Positions 56,202 to 63,837 of a stretch of 64,000 nt of DNA are shown here, piece after piece. The position numbers and the translations under genes are program-made. The stretch is from Shimazuella alba (lineage in GTDB: Bacteria; Bacillota; Bacilli; Thermoactinomycetales; Thermoactinomycetaceae). The stretch spans positions 186,001 through 250,000 of the forward strand of contig NZ_WUUL01000005.1 in assembly GCF_009831235.1 (NCBI RefSeq), given 5' to 3'. Every line of letters starts with the position of its first letter. Within the stretch, counting starts at the first letter, position 1. The notes under the pieces are model-generated. The model had not been told where the DNA came from and did not search any database. It saw nothing but the letters and a program-made list of their open reading frames with translations.

Positions 56202-57333
56202 AAATCGCCTGTTTCTCTGGATGATGTGTCTCATAGAAATTACGGTTATCAAAATAATTCCCAGATTTCGCCCACGTAGGATCACAAGGGATAGTTTTGT
56301 TTTCATCCTTCAAATAAACAACATTCCACGCATGTGGACCTCCACTACCATCTGGAAGTACGGCTTCTCCTAGCTCTTGTTTTATCTCTAATCCCACTGC
56401 TTTTCCCATCGCCACCATCAACGCAGAGTAATCGGAGCAGATTCCTTTTTTCGTTTGAAAAGTTGGGATTGCGCCGTATGTGAGGGATCGGTAGTTTCCT
56501 GATTGAATCGCATAAGCTTTGTTATCGTCATAGGTGATATTTGCCCCAATCCATTTATATAAACGATATGCTTTTTCTCGATCATTCTTGGCTCCTTTTA
56601 CGATAGACCGAGCCTTTGCATTAATCTGCTCATTGGAATCAAACCTCGTCTGCCATGTCCAAAAGCTTTTACTATCTTTCGGTCCATACTTTGCTGCTTC
56701 TTGGCTAATTTGATGAAACCAATTTCCTGTTTGTTGCCCTAATACCGGCAATTGTTTGCTCCAGTCACTCGCAAGGAGCGGTTTGATAACCTTCTTATCT
56801 GTCCACTGGTAAACAAAGCTGCTATCTGCCATCTTGGAGAAATCGGAGGAAGATAAAAATGGTAAACCAATATGGACTACTAATAGAAAAATCAACGTTT
56901 GCAAAACTGCTTTTGGAACTTTTAAAACTAATGTCAGTACTCTACTTAATCCTTTTGGGATACGCTCTGTCCATCTCCCTATATGATGAACACTACTGGT
57001 GAGTAAGTGAATCACAGGTCCTGCAAGTAGTCGTAAAAGCCAAGACAGGAGTAAGGCACAAATCGGAACTGCTACTGCCCAAGCAAAAATACTAGCTTTT
57101 AGGTGTTGTTGAAGCCAATATAATTGGGGGATTTCTAGGTTGCTATTCATAACTAAACTACGCAATACCCAAAAGGTAATCCCATAGGAAATAAGCCATA
57201 GAATAGAGGAGCAAATGGAGTAAATCGTATATCTTAAATGATCCAATTCATCGGGTAAACCTCTCCACAAACCTATAAGCAGAGGGCTGATAAGCAAAAA
57301 CAATGCAATAATTGTTATCCAATTGATATCCAA
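56200..57333 (-). CDS. Integral membrane protein with transglutaminase-like domain
   Basis: About 377 residues: five membrane helices in the first 180 residues, then an extracytoplasmic transglutaminase domain with the active cysteine in TKKGICSDYSALMVAMGKAVG, the histidine in GGPHAWNVVYLKDE and the aspartate in CDPTWAKSGNYFD. It is the second transglutaminase protein in the window; the substrate is unknown. I favour TTG 57333, eight bases after GGGAGG, although GTG 57360 is in frame. Confidence 0.85.
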   Translation of the reverse strand: MDINWITIIALFLLISPLLIGLWRGLPDELDHLRYTIYSICSSILWLISYGITFWVLRSLVMNSNLEIPQLYWLQQHLKASIFAWAVAVPICALLLSWLLRLLAGPVIHLLTSSVHHIGRWTERIPKGLSRVLTLVLKVPKAVLQTLIFLLVVHIGLPFLSSSDFSKMADSSFVYQWTDKKVIKPLLASDWSKQLPVLGQQTGNWFHQISQEAAKYGPKDSKSFWTWQTRFDSNEQINAKARSIVKGAKNDREKAYRLYKWIGANITYDDNKAYAIQSGNYRSLTYGAIPTFQTKKGICSDYSALMVAMGKAVGLEIKQELGEAVLPDGSGGPHAWNVVYLKDENKTIPCDPTWAKSGNYFDNRNFYETHHPEKQAI

Positions 57334-57509
57334 TTGGTTGTCCCTCCCTATCTGTTTCACTCTTTTCTAGTTTAATCAGGAAACAGAAAAAGATCTACAA
57401 AACTCTCTCCATCACGAAACAGCTAAATACTTCCATTTTGTATCACTTTAACACTACATGACATAGATGAACATGCATGAATATGTTGTGTCTTCTCTCT
57501 TTAGAGAGA

Positions 57510-57515
57510 TATAAT
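57510..57515 (+). promoter_or_regulatory. -10 box of cassette 10
   Basis: TATAAT with TTGTGT 18 bp upstream (57486-57491); a CTCTCTTTAGAGAGA palindrome lies in the spacer. Confidence 0.55.
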
Positions 57516-57547
57516 AAAAATGCCCTATTTCATGAACTGGAGGACAG

Positions 57548-57949
57548 ATGTCTAACTGGAAGCTGGGAATTCCCGAAGTTGTCTGGCCCGAAAATGAGGC
57601 CCATGTGCATTATGCGGGTAACTATGGAGCTCTTCGCTCCCATGAGCAAGTGCGTATTGTCATTGAGCCCGAAGGTAATCCTTTCAAGTGGGAGAAGAGC
57701 ATCATCCGCTGTACAGGGATGTATGTTTCTCTCAGTCACTACGTAAGTGATCGCGAAGAACAGTATGTCTCGTTCACGCTTCATGCTGGACAGACATTCT
57801 CTCTTAAGGAAGGGGACACCTTCTTCCAGATCATCACCAATGGCAAGGAAGATCAATTTGACTTCTTCTGTCGTCACAAGGTATTTGTTCCTGGGAGAGA
57901 GAAGCTGAAGAGTCTCGTCAAGCAAATCGAAAGCGAGCACATCTGCTGA
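57548..57949 (+). CDS. Cassette 10: orphan beta-rich protein, paralogue of cassettes 7 and 8
   Basis: A 133-residue protein. It starts MSNWKLGIPEVV, like MSSVWKLEKPVK of cassette 8, and has YAGNYGALRSHEQVRIVIEPE, VSFTLHAGQTFSLKEGDTFF, ITNGKEDQFDFFCRHKVFVP and GREKLKSLV, collinear with cassettes 7 and 8. GGAGGACAG lies before the ATG. The closing hairpin has the same 10-bp stem as cassette 8, though the two lie 11 kb apart. Base use is GC-rich compared with the transglutaminase gene next to it. Confidence 0.88.
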   Translation: MSNWKLGIPEVVWPENEAHVHYAGNYGALRSHEQVRIVIEPEGNPFKWEKSIIRCTGMYVSLSHYVSDREEQYVSFTLHAGQTFSLKEGDTFFQIITNGKEDQFDFFCRHKVFVPGREKLKSLVKQIESEHIC

Positions 57950-57964
57950 TAACCCAGTTGAAAA

Positions 57965-57990
57965 GACCGGACTCCTTGTAGAGTCCGGTC
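57965..57990 (+). terminator. Hairpin closing cassette 10
   Basis: GACCGGACTC-CTTGTA-GAGTCCGGTC, followed by GCTGCATATAT: no U-tract. Stem identical to that of cassette 8. Confidence 0.88.
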
Positions 57991-58023
57991 GCTGCATATA
58001 TATTATATTCTAGCAAAATGAAC

Positions 58024-58949
58024 TTATATCTTTTTCATACTCGAATACCCATTTCTTACAATTTCTTCAATGAATTCCCCATTTACCATATACTCTGATC
58101 CTGTCACAAAAGATGCTTGATCAGAAGCAAGAAATGCGATTACAGTTGCAACTTCTTCTGGTTTTCCCAATCATTCTAACGGTAGTTGACACACATTTTT
58201 AGCAAAGTGTTCGATTGCTGCTTCTTTCTCCATGTTATATTGATCAGCCAATCCATCTGCAAATCCACCGTATTGATCTCTTGACAACTCCACACGGCTA
58301 AAGCCATGGAATTCTTGGGTAATCCTTGGTACTCCGCCCCACGGTAAGTTATCTTCTACCTTCTTGCAAAATGTTTTTGGCTGCATTGATATCTCGGTCA
58401 TGGTGTTCCCTGCAATTGGGGCATGTCCATGTTCGTAGCTTCAGTTGCTTCACTCTTTATTTCGATTATAGATCATATGTTTGCATTTATCGAGGATATC
58501 CAAAAAAATGCCCGCTGCGAGAGGACACAAAGTTAACTCTCGTCTGACGCTCGTTTGCATCCACGATTAAAACCGTGGGTTTTCTCGCTCGCTATGATCA
58601 TATGAGGAAGAGCAGCACGAGTAACCCGTTCCATACTCATGAAGTTGGTATTCATCACATATCCCAATCCTCATCACTCACTGGAGCAATTCCTACGTTA
58701 TTTACCAAAATGTCAATCTGACCAAATGTAGCCATAGCTGTCTGAATTAGAGTATCCGGCCCTTTTGGTGTACTCAAATCAATGAATGTGGCAATGAGAT
58801 TGTCCGATGAAACTGCTTCTAATTGATCAATCCGACGTCTTACCCCTACTACTCTTGCTCCTTCTTTAAGAGAAGTTTGGTTGTTTCGAGTCCAATACCT
58901 GTATTTTTCCAGTCACTACTACCACTATTCCCTCTAAATGCAAAGCCAT
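58024..58949 (-). pseudogene. Short-chain dehydrogenase broken by IS relic, frameshift and stop
   Basis: The N-terminal part (58949-58600) reads VVVVTGKNTGIGLETTKLL with the TGxxxGIG cofactor loop, and FGQIDILVNNVGIAPVSDED. Near 58660 a one-base shift changes frame to MNTNFMSMERVTRAALPHMI. Then the TnpB relic at 58281-58591 cuts the gene. The last part resumes at 58280 with GGFADGLADQYNMEKE and has a TGA in place of the arginine in [13 protein letters not shown] before ending [17 protein letters not shown]. Three lesions make it clearly non-functional. It is divergent from the ArsR gene at 59163, likely its former regulator. Confidence 0.9.
58281..58591 (-). mobile_element. Short deleted copy of the type 1 TnpB element
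   Basis: About 310 bp with both ends kept: left end GCGAGCGAGAAAACCCACGG and right end GCCGTGTGGAGTTGTCAA. Inside are only the C-terminal finger and RuvC-III remains of tnpB ([18 protein letters not shown]-like). It interrupts a short-chain dehydrogenase gene, which dates it as an insertion into a working gene. Confidence 0.88.
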
Positions 58950-59127
58950 TGTAATCATCCTTTTTTTATATTTCTTAAAATGCTATCTATCATCAGAAAG
59001 CAATCGGTTTTTTAACTGAGTGATATAAAATCATATGTACTAAATAATTAGTGTAAAGGTATTAAAATTTGATCTGGATTTAACGTCAATATTGTTTAAT
59101 ATATTAGTTTATTGGTAATTTAGATGT

Positions 59128-59156
59128 TTGAGCTACTAATGAATATATGCTATGAT
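59128..59156 (+). promoter_or_regulatory. Promoter for a probable leaderless arsR mRNA
   Basis: TTGAGC (59128-59133), 17-bp spacer, TATGAT (59151-59156); the ATG of the next gene comes six bases after the -10 box, at the expected transcription start. Confidence 0.65.
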
Positions 59157-59162
59157 TCTTTC

Positions 59163-59477
59163 ATGAGAAAACCATATCAACCATCCATAAACGATATTAA
59201 GTTGACTACTGTCCTCCATTCACTTAGCGACCCTAGGCGATTTCAAATCGTCAAGAGCCTCCAAGAGAATAAGGAACAAAACTGTGCGGTGTACCATGAT
59301 TTGATGCCCAAATCAACTTTGACTCATCACTTGAAAGTTCTTAGAGAGGCAGGTGTAGCGAAAGTAAGGATAGAAGGCACACAGCACTTTTATTCTTTGC
59401 GATTAGAAGAGCTGGAACAATTATTTCCTGGACTGATGCCAGCGATTTTACAAGTTAAATCTGAGTTAATCGAGTAA
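59163..59477 (+). CDS. ArsR-family transcriptional regulator
   Basis: A 104-residue winged-helix repressor: KLTTVLHSLSDPRRFQIVKSL is the entry helix, and MPKSTLTHHLKVLREAGVAKV the recognition helix, then the wing VRIEGTQHFYSLR. No cysteine metal site is evident in the recognition helix. I chose ATG 59163, since the first frame start at 59124 lies inside the promoter. No ribosome binding site is present and the promoter places +1 at the ATG, so the mRNA should be leaderless. It probably controlled the divergent, now broken, dehydrogenase. Confidence 0.9.
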   Translation: MRKPYQPSINDIKLTTVLHSLSDPRRFQIVKSLQENKEQNCAVYHDLMPKSTLTHHLKVLREAGVAKVRIEGTQHFYSLRLEELEQLFPGLMPAILQVKSELIE

Positions 59478-59500
59478 AGACTCCCAATCGGGAGTCTTTT
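59476..59500 (+). terminator. Terminator of arsR
   Basis: AAAGACTCCCAATCGGGAGTCTTTT. Confidence 0.92.
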
Positions 59501-59799
59501 CGTATGATAAGATCGTACAGTTACAAGTAAACGGAATGATCATTTATATATAATGGATTGCAGTACCAGAACGAGCAATCATTTGGTAGAAATAATTCTG
59601 TTCATAAAATAAACCAGTTCATTCATCTATTGGTTTAAACATATTTTGAAGCTGGCAGAGACAAATCTCGTATCACATATAAAGCTATGGTAAGACAAGG
59701 GGAGTAATCACAATCAAATGAATTGGTTATTACTTTTGACAGCATGATTCACTTAGCGACATTTATTTATCATTTATATTTCTACATTATTTACGCATA
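59501..59799. other. Intergenic region without a gene
   Basis: AT-rich DNA between the arsR terminator and the hairpin of cassette 11. No gene or repeat is visible. Confidence 0.5.
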
Positions 59800-59830
59800 G
59801 TGCCCGACAGAGAAGTTCTCCCTCGGGCAC
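59800..59830 (-). terminator. Hairpin closing cassette 11
   Basis: Minus strand GTGCCCGA-GGGAGAACTTCTCTG-TCGGGCAC, no U-tract. Confidence 0.8.
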
Positions 59831-59873
59831 ACGACACTTGCAGCGCACTGGGGGAATCAGGGGAAACAGAGAA

Positions 59874-60356
59874 TTACCTCTTCACCCCGATCATCTCCAA
59901 CAGACCGTCCTCACGAAGGTAGAGCTGGTTGAAGTATCCTTCAAATGCGAGGTTGACGATCTCCCAGTAGCTACCTTCCTCTTCCACTCGCCGGGTGATC
60001 CTGCATCCGGCGAACCTTATCTGGATGTTGGACTCCATCACAGAGAGGGAAAGAAACTTTCCGAAGATCGAGCGAGCCGTTACCGAACCATCTTCTTCGA
60101 CACTGAAGGTTGTGTTGAAGTAACGATATTCGATCACCTTGGCGAGAACCTTGCCAAAGTTGCCGTAACACAGCTCCGCCTTCTCACAGAGGTTCTTCGG
60201 GTTGTTTGATCCGACCACACCGTAGTTGCTACCACCGACTCGGACCTTTTTGGCGATGGCAGTACCGTAGTTGGTACTACAAATGCCAACGAATTCGGAA
60301 GCAGTTACCGGGGTGTCTGCTTTGTTGTCACCCTCGATGACACAACGCTCATCCAT
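59874..60356 (-). CDS. Cassette 11: orphan 160-residue protein
   Basis: Unrecognised protein from ATG 60356, nine bases after GAAGGG; a TTG at 60375 is in frame but unneeded. The N-terminal half is glycine and asparagine rich (STNYGTAIAKKVRVGGSNYG and VVGSNNPKNLCEKAELCYGN), with four cysteines, and the C-terminal half is beta-like (FLSLSVMESNIQIRFAGCRI and FNQLYLREDGLLEMIG). Minus-strand TATACT at 60428-60433 is the -10. Codons are GC-rich. Confidence 0.83.
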   Translation of the reverse strand: MDERCVIEGDNKADTPVTASEFVGICSTNYGTAIAKKVRVGGSNYGVVGSNNPKNLCEKAELCYGNFGKVLAKVIEYRYFNTTFSVEEDGSVTARSIFGKFLSLSVMESNIQIRFAGCRITRRVEEEGSYWEIVNLAFEGYFNQLYLREDGLLEMIGVKR

Positions 60357-60377
60357 CTTCCTGATCCCTTCACCCAA

Positions 60378-60765
60378 CTAGCCACAAATTGTCGTGTGAC
60401 TAGAAACTGATCGTTTCTACTAAGATCAGTATATATTAACCCAAGGTAAAAAACGATTTAGAAATATTTTCACAAATGGCTTTCGTTTTGCTTGAATGGA
60501 TAAATTTCAATGATTTGTTATTCGCCATCATTGTTCTTTCCTTATGTATTAGTTCTGTGGTCTTGGATACTTTTTGAATTAACTCTTTGTGTGCCAAAGA
60601 ATGAAGGTAAATGACCATGGAATAGCTTGAAAAGATGCTGGGTTTTTCGATCCGTTCTATATGCTATAACGGAAAGGATTCTTCTTCGTATAGGTCAGTA
60701 GCTCTTACTCTTCTAATTTTTATTCATAAACTAGAAAGAAAAATGAACCTGACAGGCGGTGATGA
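60378..60765. other. Intergenic region between two divergent units
   Basis: It holds the cassette 11 promoter on the minus strand and the leader of the ATP-grasp gene on the plus strand. A 60-codon minus frame at 60436-60618 has no ribosome binding site and is not supported. Confidence 0.5.
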
Positions 60766-61503
60766 GTGTTGCTAAAGGAGATAAGTAAAATAGACAATGC
60801 GAAAATCCTCTCTAGAAACAGATATGTTGCCTCTCATATTCCTGAGTATCACTTTCTATCGAGGGCGAGTCTACGATCGATGCTAAACAAATACCATACT
60901 GTCTATTTAAAACCAAATAACTCTTGCCAAGGAAAAGGTGTGATTCGTATTGATCGAAGATCGAAACATTACCTTGTAAAGCCAAGAGACCGAAATAAAA
61001 CGTACCGGCTTGCGACTATAGACAGCTTAATGCATTGTATTCAACAAGAAAAAATGAAACGTCCCTATTTAATCCAACGAGGCATCGATAGTTATACGAA
61101 TAAAGGACGATTATTTGATATTCGCTCACATTTGCTGCGAATCAATGGAAATTGGGAATTAGGTGCTATTATCGGGCGCGTTGCCACAAAACGTGGAGTA
61201 ACTACAAATGCATACAGCGGAGGAACCCCTGTCCCTATTCGACCTCTGTTAGCTGATCATTTGGGATTAGATGAGAAACAACAAGAAATTTATATCGATG
61301 AATTAACCGAACTGTCGTTACAAGCAACAAAAACGTTTGGGAAGGCTTTTCCGAAGTGGACAGAGTTTGGATTAGACATTGGTATCGACAAAAAAGGAAA
61401 ATTATGGATTTATGAGATCAATATCAAACCGGGAATGTATGTATTCCGCAAGGATCGACCCTCTCATCAACGAATCATGCAGATGAAGAAATTAAAATCA
61501 TAG
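60766..61503 (+). CDS. YheC/YheD-like ATP-grasp protein (spore-coat associated)
   Basis: A 245-residue ATP-grasp enzyme of the YheC/YheD group, linked to the endospore coat. It shows VYLKPNNSCQGKGVIRIDR (ATP-binding strand with lysine and glycine loop), YLIQRGIDSYTNKGRLFDIRSHLLR, and FGLDIGIDKKGKLWIYEINIKPGM with the metal-binding Asp, Glu and Asn. The substrate is unknown. Translation starts with GTG at 60766 after AGGCGGTGAT. Its presence supports a spore-forming organism. A terminator follows. Confidence 0.9.
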   Translation: MLLKEISKIDNAKILSRNRYVASHIPEYHFLSRASLRSMLNKYHTVYLKPNNSCQGKGVIRIDRRSKHYLVKPRDRNKTYRLATIDSLMHCIQQEKMKRPYLIQRGIDSYTNKGRLFDIRSHLLRINGNWELGAIIGRVATKRGVTTNAYSGGTPVPIRPLLADHLGLDEKQQEIYIDELTELSLQATKTFGKAFPKWTEFGLDIGIDKKGKLWIYEINIKPGMYVFRKDRPSHQRIMQMKKLKS

Positions 61504-61516
61504 AAGATAACAGCAT

Positions 61517-61549
61517 CAGTGGCAATACCTGTGATAAGTATTGCCACTG
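61517..61549 (+). terminator. Terminator of the ATP-grasp gene
   Basis: CAGTGGCAATAC-CTGTGATAA-GTATTGCCACTG. Confidence 0.8.
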
Positions 61550-61609
61550 AGTTGTATCAGCGTATATTTGATCCTAAAGCGCGAAGAAACAGTTCAAAGT
61601 CCTTCTTAT

Positions 61610-61830
61610 TTCCCGTTCGCATAGTTTTCGGGACCCTCATCTAGCATAGCGAGAGCCTTTTCATTTTCGGCAAGATGTTTCGTCTCATTTCGAGTCTGGA
61701 TTCTTGCCATAAAATCATGGATCGCAAGGATAGGGACTGATCAAAAAGCTTCTTTACCTCCATCAATGCAGGTCTGTAAATGATCCATGCAGCAGATCGA
61801 CCCATACTAGTCACAATTCCTCATAAACTC
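61610..61830 (-). pseudogene. Gene fragment, unknown family
   Basis: On the minus strand the end of a protein reads VPILAIHDFMARIQTRNETK, then HLAENEKALAMLDEGPENYA, to a TAA at 61610. Upstream the frame contains MDHLQTCIDGGKEAF followed by TGA, so it is interrupted, and no start is seen. A decayed gene whose family I cannot name. The rest of the interval to 61949 shows no gene. Confidence 0.45.
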
Positions 61831-61949
61831 ATCCATCCCAAAATGATTCATGGAAATTCCATGTAGCCAGTAGCTTTTTGAAACCGGCTGGATGAGCTTG
61901 TATCCTTATTTATTGTACTCCTCCACTGAAAAAAGGAAAATGTTTCTTT

Positions 61950-62948
61950 CTATCTTTCTGCTCGATCATAGGCTATAGGAGTTTCCATCATCTTTTTCAC
62001 TTCTGCTGGTTGATGGGTCTTCCCCAATACCCACATTAATTTAGCTACGATCGCTTCTGTGTTCATATTTCTCGTATGAATAATACTTTTTTCTACGATT
62101 TTTCGTCCAACTTCATATAAATGTAAATCTTCTCCTTCTTCTAAGCATTGCGTTGTGATAACTACTGCAATTCCTGCATCAAGCAGCTTCTCGATTTTAG
62201 GCAAAAGATTACGACCGAGAATCGGGATACCTCCACTTCCAAAGCTCTCAATAATAACTCCTTTGTAATGATGGTGAAGGGGATAATCTAATATGTCTGG
62301 ATGAAACCCAGGATATATTTTCACGACTAGCACATTCGTACAAAGGGAAGTGTCACATACTAACGGCTGATTGTCGTTTATTGGTTTTTCGAATGGATAT
62401 GTCACTTGGGTTCCATCTACATAACCAATATAAGGGTGATTGATGCTTTCAAATGCATCATAACTTTTTGTCTTCACCTTCACCGCTCGTGTGCCTTGAA
62501 TTACCCTACCATCAAAGACAACAAACACACCATTTATCTCTTCACAGGCAAATCGAATTGCATCTTGCAAATTTCGTTTTGCATCCGTTGGCTCAAAGCT
62601 CATTGGAACCTGCGAACCTGTTAAAACAATCGGTTTACTCCCCTTTTGCAACAAATACGACAGAGCAGCAGAAGTATACGCCATTGTATCCGTACCATGT
62701 GTGATCACAAAGCCATCATACTGTGCATAATGATCACGAATTGCCTCTGCGATGATAATCCATGATTCTGGTTGCATATTGGTACTGTCGATATTCATCA
62801 AGAGCTTGCTATCTAGTTGGTAAAGCGGGGGAATTTTGTCTACGAAGGAAAGTAATTCATCTGGTTCCATACTAGGAGCCAATCCCATATCTCCTTGGAG
62901 CGATGCAATTGTTCCACCTGTTGCAAGCAATAATAGCTTTTTCTTCAA
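61950..62948 (-). CDS. ansA: Type I L-asparaginase
   Basis: A 332-residue cytoplasmic asparaginase that hydrolyses asparagine to aspartate and ammonia. The first catalytic threonine is in [13 protein letters not shown], the second in [18 protein letters not shown] with the Thr-Asp pair, and [20 protein letters not shown] is conserved. No signal peptide exists, unlike type II enzymes. It starts with TTG at 62948 after GGAGGGATCAGGT. It stands alone. With gdhA, pruA, putB and alaT it belongs to amino-acid breakdown. Confidence 0.95.
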   Translation of the reverse strand: MKKKLLLLATGGTIASLQGDMGLAPSMEPDELLSFVDKIPPLYQLDSKLLMNIDSTNMQPESWIIIAEAIRDHYAQYDGFVITHGTDTMAYTSAALSYLLQKGSKPIVLTGSQVPMSFEPTDAKRNLQDAIRFACEEINGVFVVFDGRVIQGTRAVKVKTKSYDAFESINHPYIGYVDGTQVTYPFEKPINDNQPLVCDTSLCTNVLVVKIYPGFHPDILDYPLHHHYKGVIIESFGSGGIPILGRNLLPKIEKLLDAGIAVVITTQCLEEGEDLHLYEVGRKIVEKSIIHTRNMNTEAIVAKLMWVLGKTHQPAEVKKMMETPIAYDRAER

Positions 62949-63153
62949 ACCTGATCCCTCCTCTTTACCTATGTACGAAAATTGTTGCTTTCATGTTTAT
63001 CATTAATCTTTCTGTTCAAGCTCTGAATATACAATATCTTGCATTCGACCAAATAAAAAAATTGAGAACCAATTTGGTAACTCAAATCCATTTTTCCACA
63101 AAGTTCAGACCATATTTTCCTTTAAAACGAAGTTTTCTAGTTTTCCAAGCGCT

Positions 63154-63387
63154 TTATGCATAAGTTCCGATGTTCTTGCAATATGCAAGAATTTTACTTT
63201 CTGTTTCATTCTCTTCAAAAAGCTTCTTTTTCAAATTTATCTTTTTCTCATCATTTAAGCCGATCAGGAATCCCAGTTGATCCATCAGTATATTCATCAT
63301 TTTTCTTTGTTGATAGGAAGTGTTTTGCTCACTCCCATTTGCCATCCTTGACTCTACTTGGTCAAACCTATTTGGAATAGCACGCAT
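63154..63387 (-). CDS. Hypothetical 77-residue protein behind ridA
   Basis: A helical, charged protein: YQQRKMMNILMDQLGFLIGL followed by NDEKKINLKKKLFEENETESK. It begins four bases after the ridA stop codon on the same strand, with no strong site of its own, so it may be translated by coupling. I do not recognise it. An internal ATG (MANGSEQ, 63345) could also be the start. Confidence 0.5.
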   Translation of the reverse strand: MRAIPNRFDQVESRMANGSEQNTSYQQRKMMNILMDQLGFLIGLNDEKKINLKKKLFEENETESKILAYCKNIGTYA

Positions 63388-63390
63388 TTT

Positions 63391-63786
63391 TCACTTCTTC
63401 ACTGCTGCAATCGCTTCGATTTCGACAAGAAACTTAGGATGTGCTAAAGCATGAACGACCAAAACAGTTACTGCTGTTGGATGATTCCATCCTTCTATTT
63501 TTCTTGCTGCAAGAAATGCGTCTTGAATGGAATGACCTTGAACGATATAAATCGTTAGTTTAACTACATCTTTTGGAGTCGCATTTGCAGCAGACAGTGC
63601 TGTAGTGACATTACGCATAGCTTGTTCTGTTTGAGTACCTAAATCATCTCCAATAATTTTTCCATCCGTATTTACTGCATTTTGTCCACCTACATAGATG
63701 GTCTTTCCAGATCCTTCTACTGTTACTACTTGAGAAAAGGCAGGATTGCAATGAAGAGTTGTTGGGTTTACATGTGTAATTTTCAT
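63391..63786 (-). CDS. ridA: RidA family protein
   Basis: A 131-residue YjgF/YER057c/UK114 protein; RidA deaminates reactive enamine or imine intermediates from threonine dehydratase and other PLP enzymes. Motifs are VVTVEGSGKTIYVGGQNAVNTDGKI, LTIYIVQGHS and HPKFLVEIEAIAAV. The arginine that many RidA proteins have before VEIEAIA is replaced by lysine-phenylalanine, so activity may differ. ATG 63786 lies six bases after the TATAAT and has no ribosome binding site: probably leaderless. Confidence 0.9.
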   Translation of the reverse strand: MKITHVNPTTLHCNPAFSQVVTVEGSGKTIYVGGQNAVNTDGKIIGDDLGTQTEQAMRNVTTALSAANATPKDVVKLTIYIVQGHSIQDAFLAARKIEGWNHPTAVTVLVVHALAHPKFLVEIEAIAAVKK

Positions 63787-63792
63787 GGTCTG

Positions 63793-63831
63793 ATTATAGC
63801 ACTTTATTTTCAAATTGTAACCCTTTATAAT
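63793..63831. promoter_or_regulatory. Interleaved divergent promoters of ridA and the ABATE gene
   Basis: Minus strand: TTACAA (63815-63820), 16-bp spacer, TATAAT (63793-63798). Plus strand: weak TTTATT (63803-63808), 17-bp spacer, TATAAT (63826-63831). Each ATG lies six bases past its -10, so both transcripts should begin at or next to the start codon. Only 51 bp separate the two start codons, and the two -35 regions lie in each other's spacers. Confidence 0.7.
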
Positions 63832-63837
63832 GGTGTC

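Noticed and set aside
57530-57997. A 155-codon minus-strand frame opposite cassette 10
   Set aside because: The plus-strand reading aligns with two paralogues, so the minus frame is a shadow.
22701-60433. Cassettes as integron gene cassettes
   Set aside because: They carry their own promoters, lie on both strands, are dispersed, and their hairpins do not form attC-like sites with an integrase nearby.
60436-60618. A 60-codon minus-strand frame
   Set aside because: No Shine-Dalgarno site, no recognisable sequence, and it lies in the promoter region of cassette 11.
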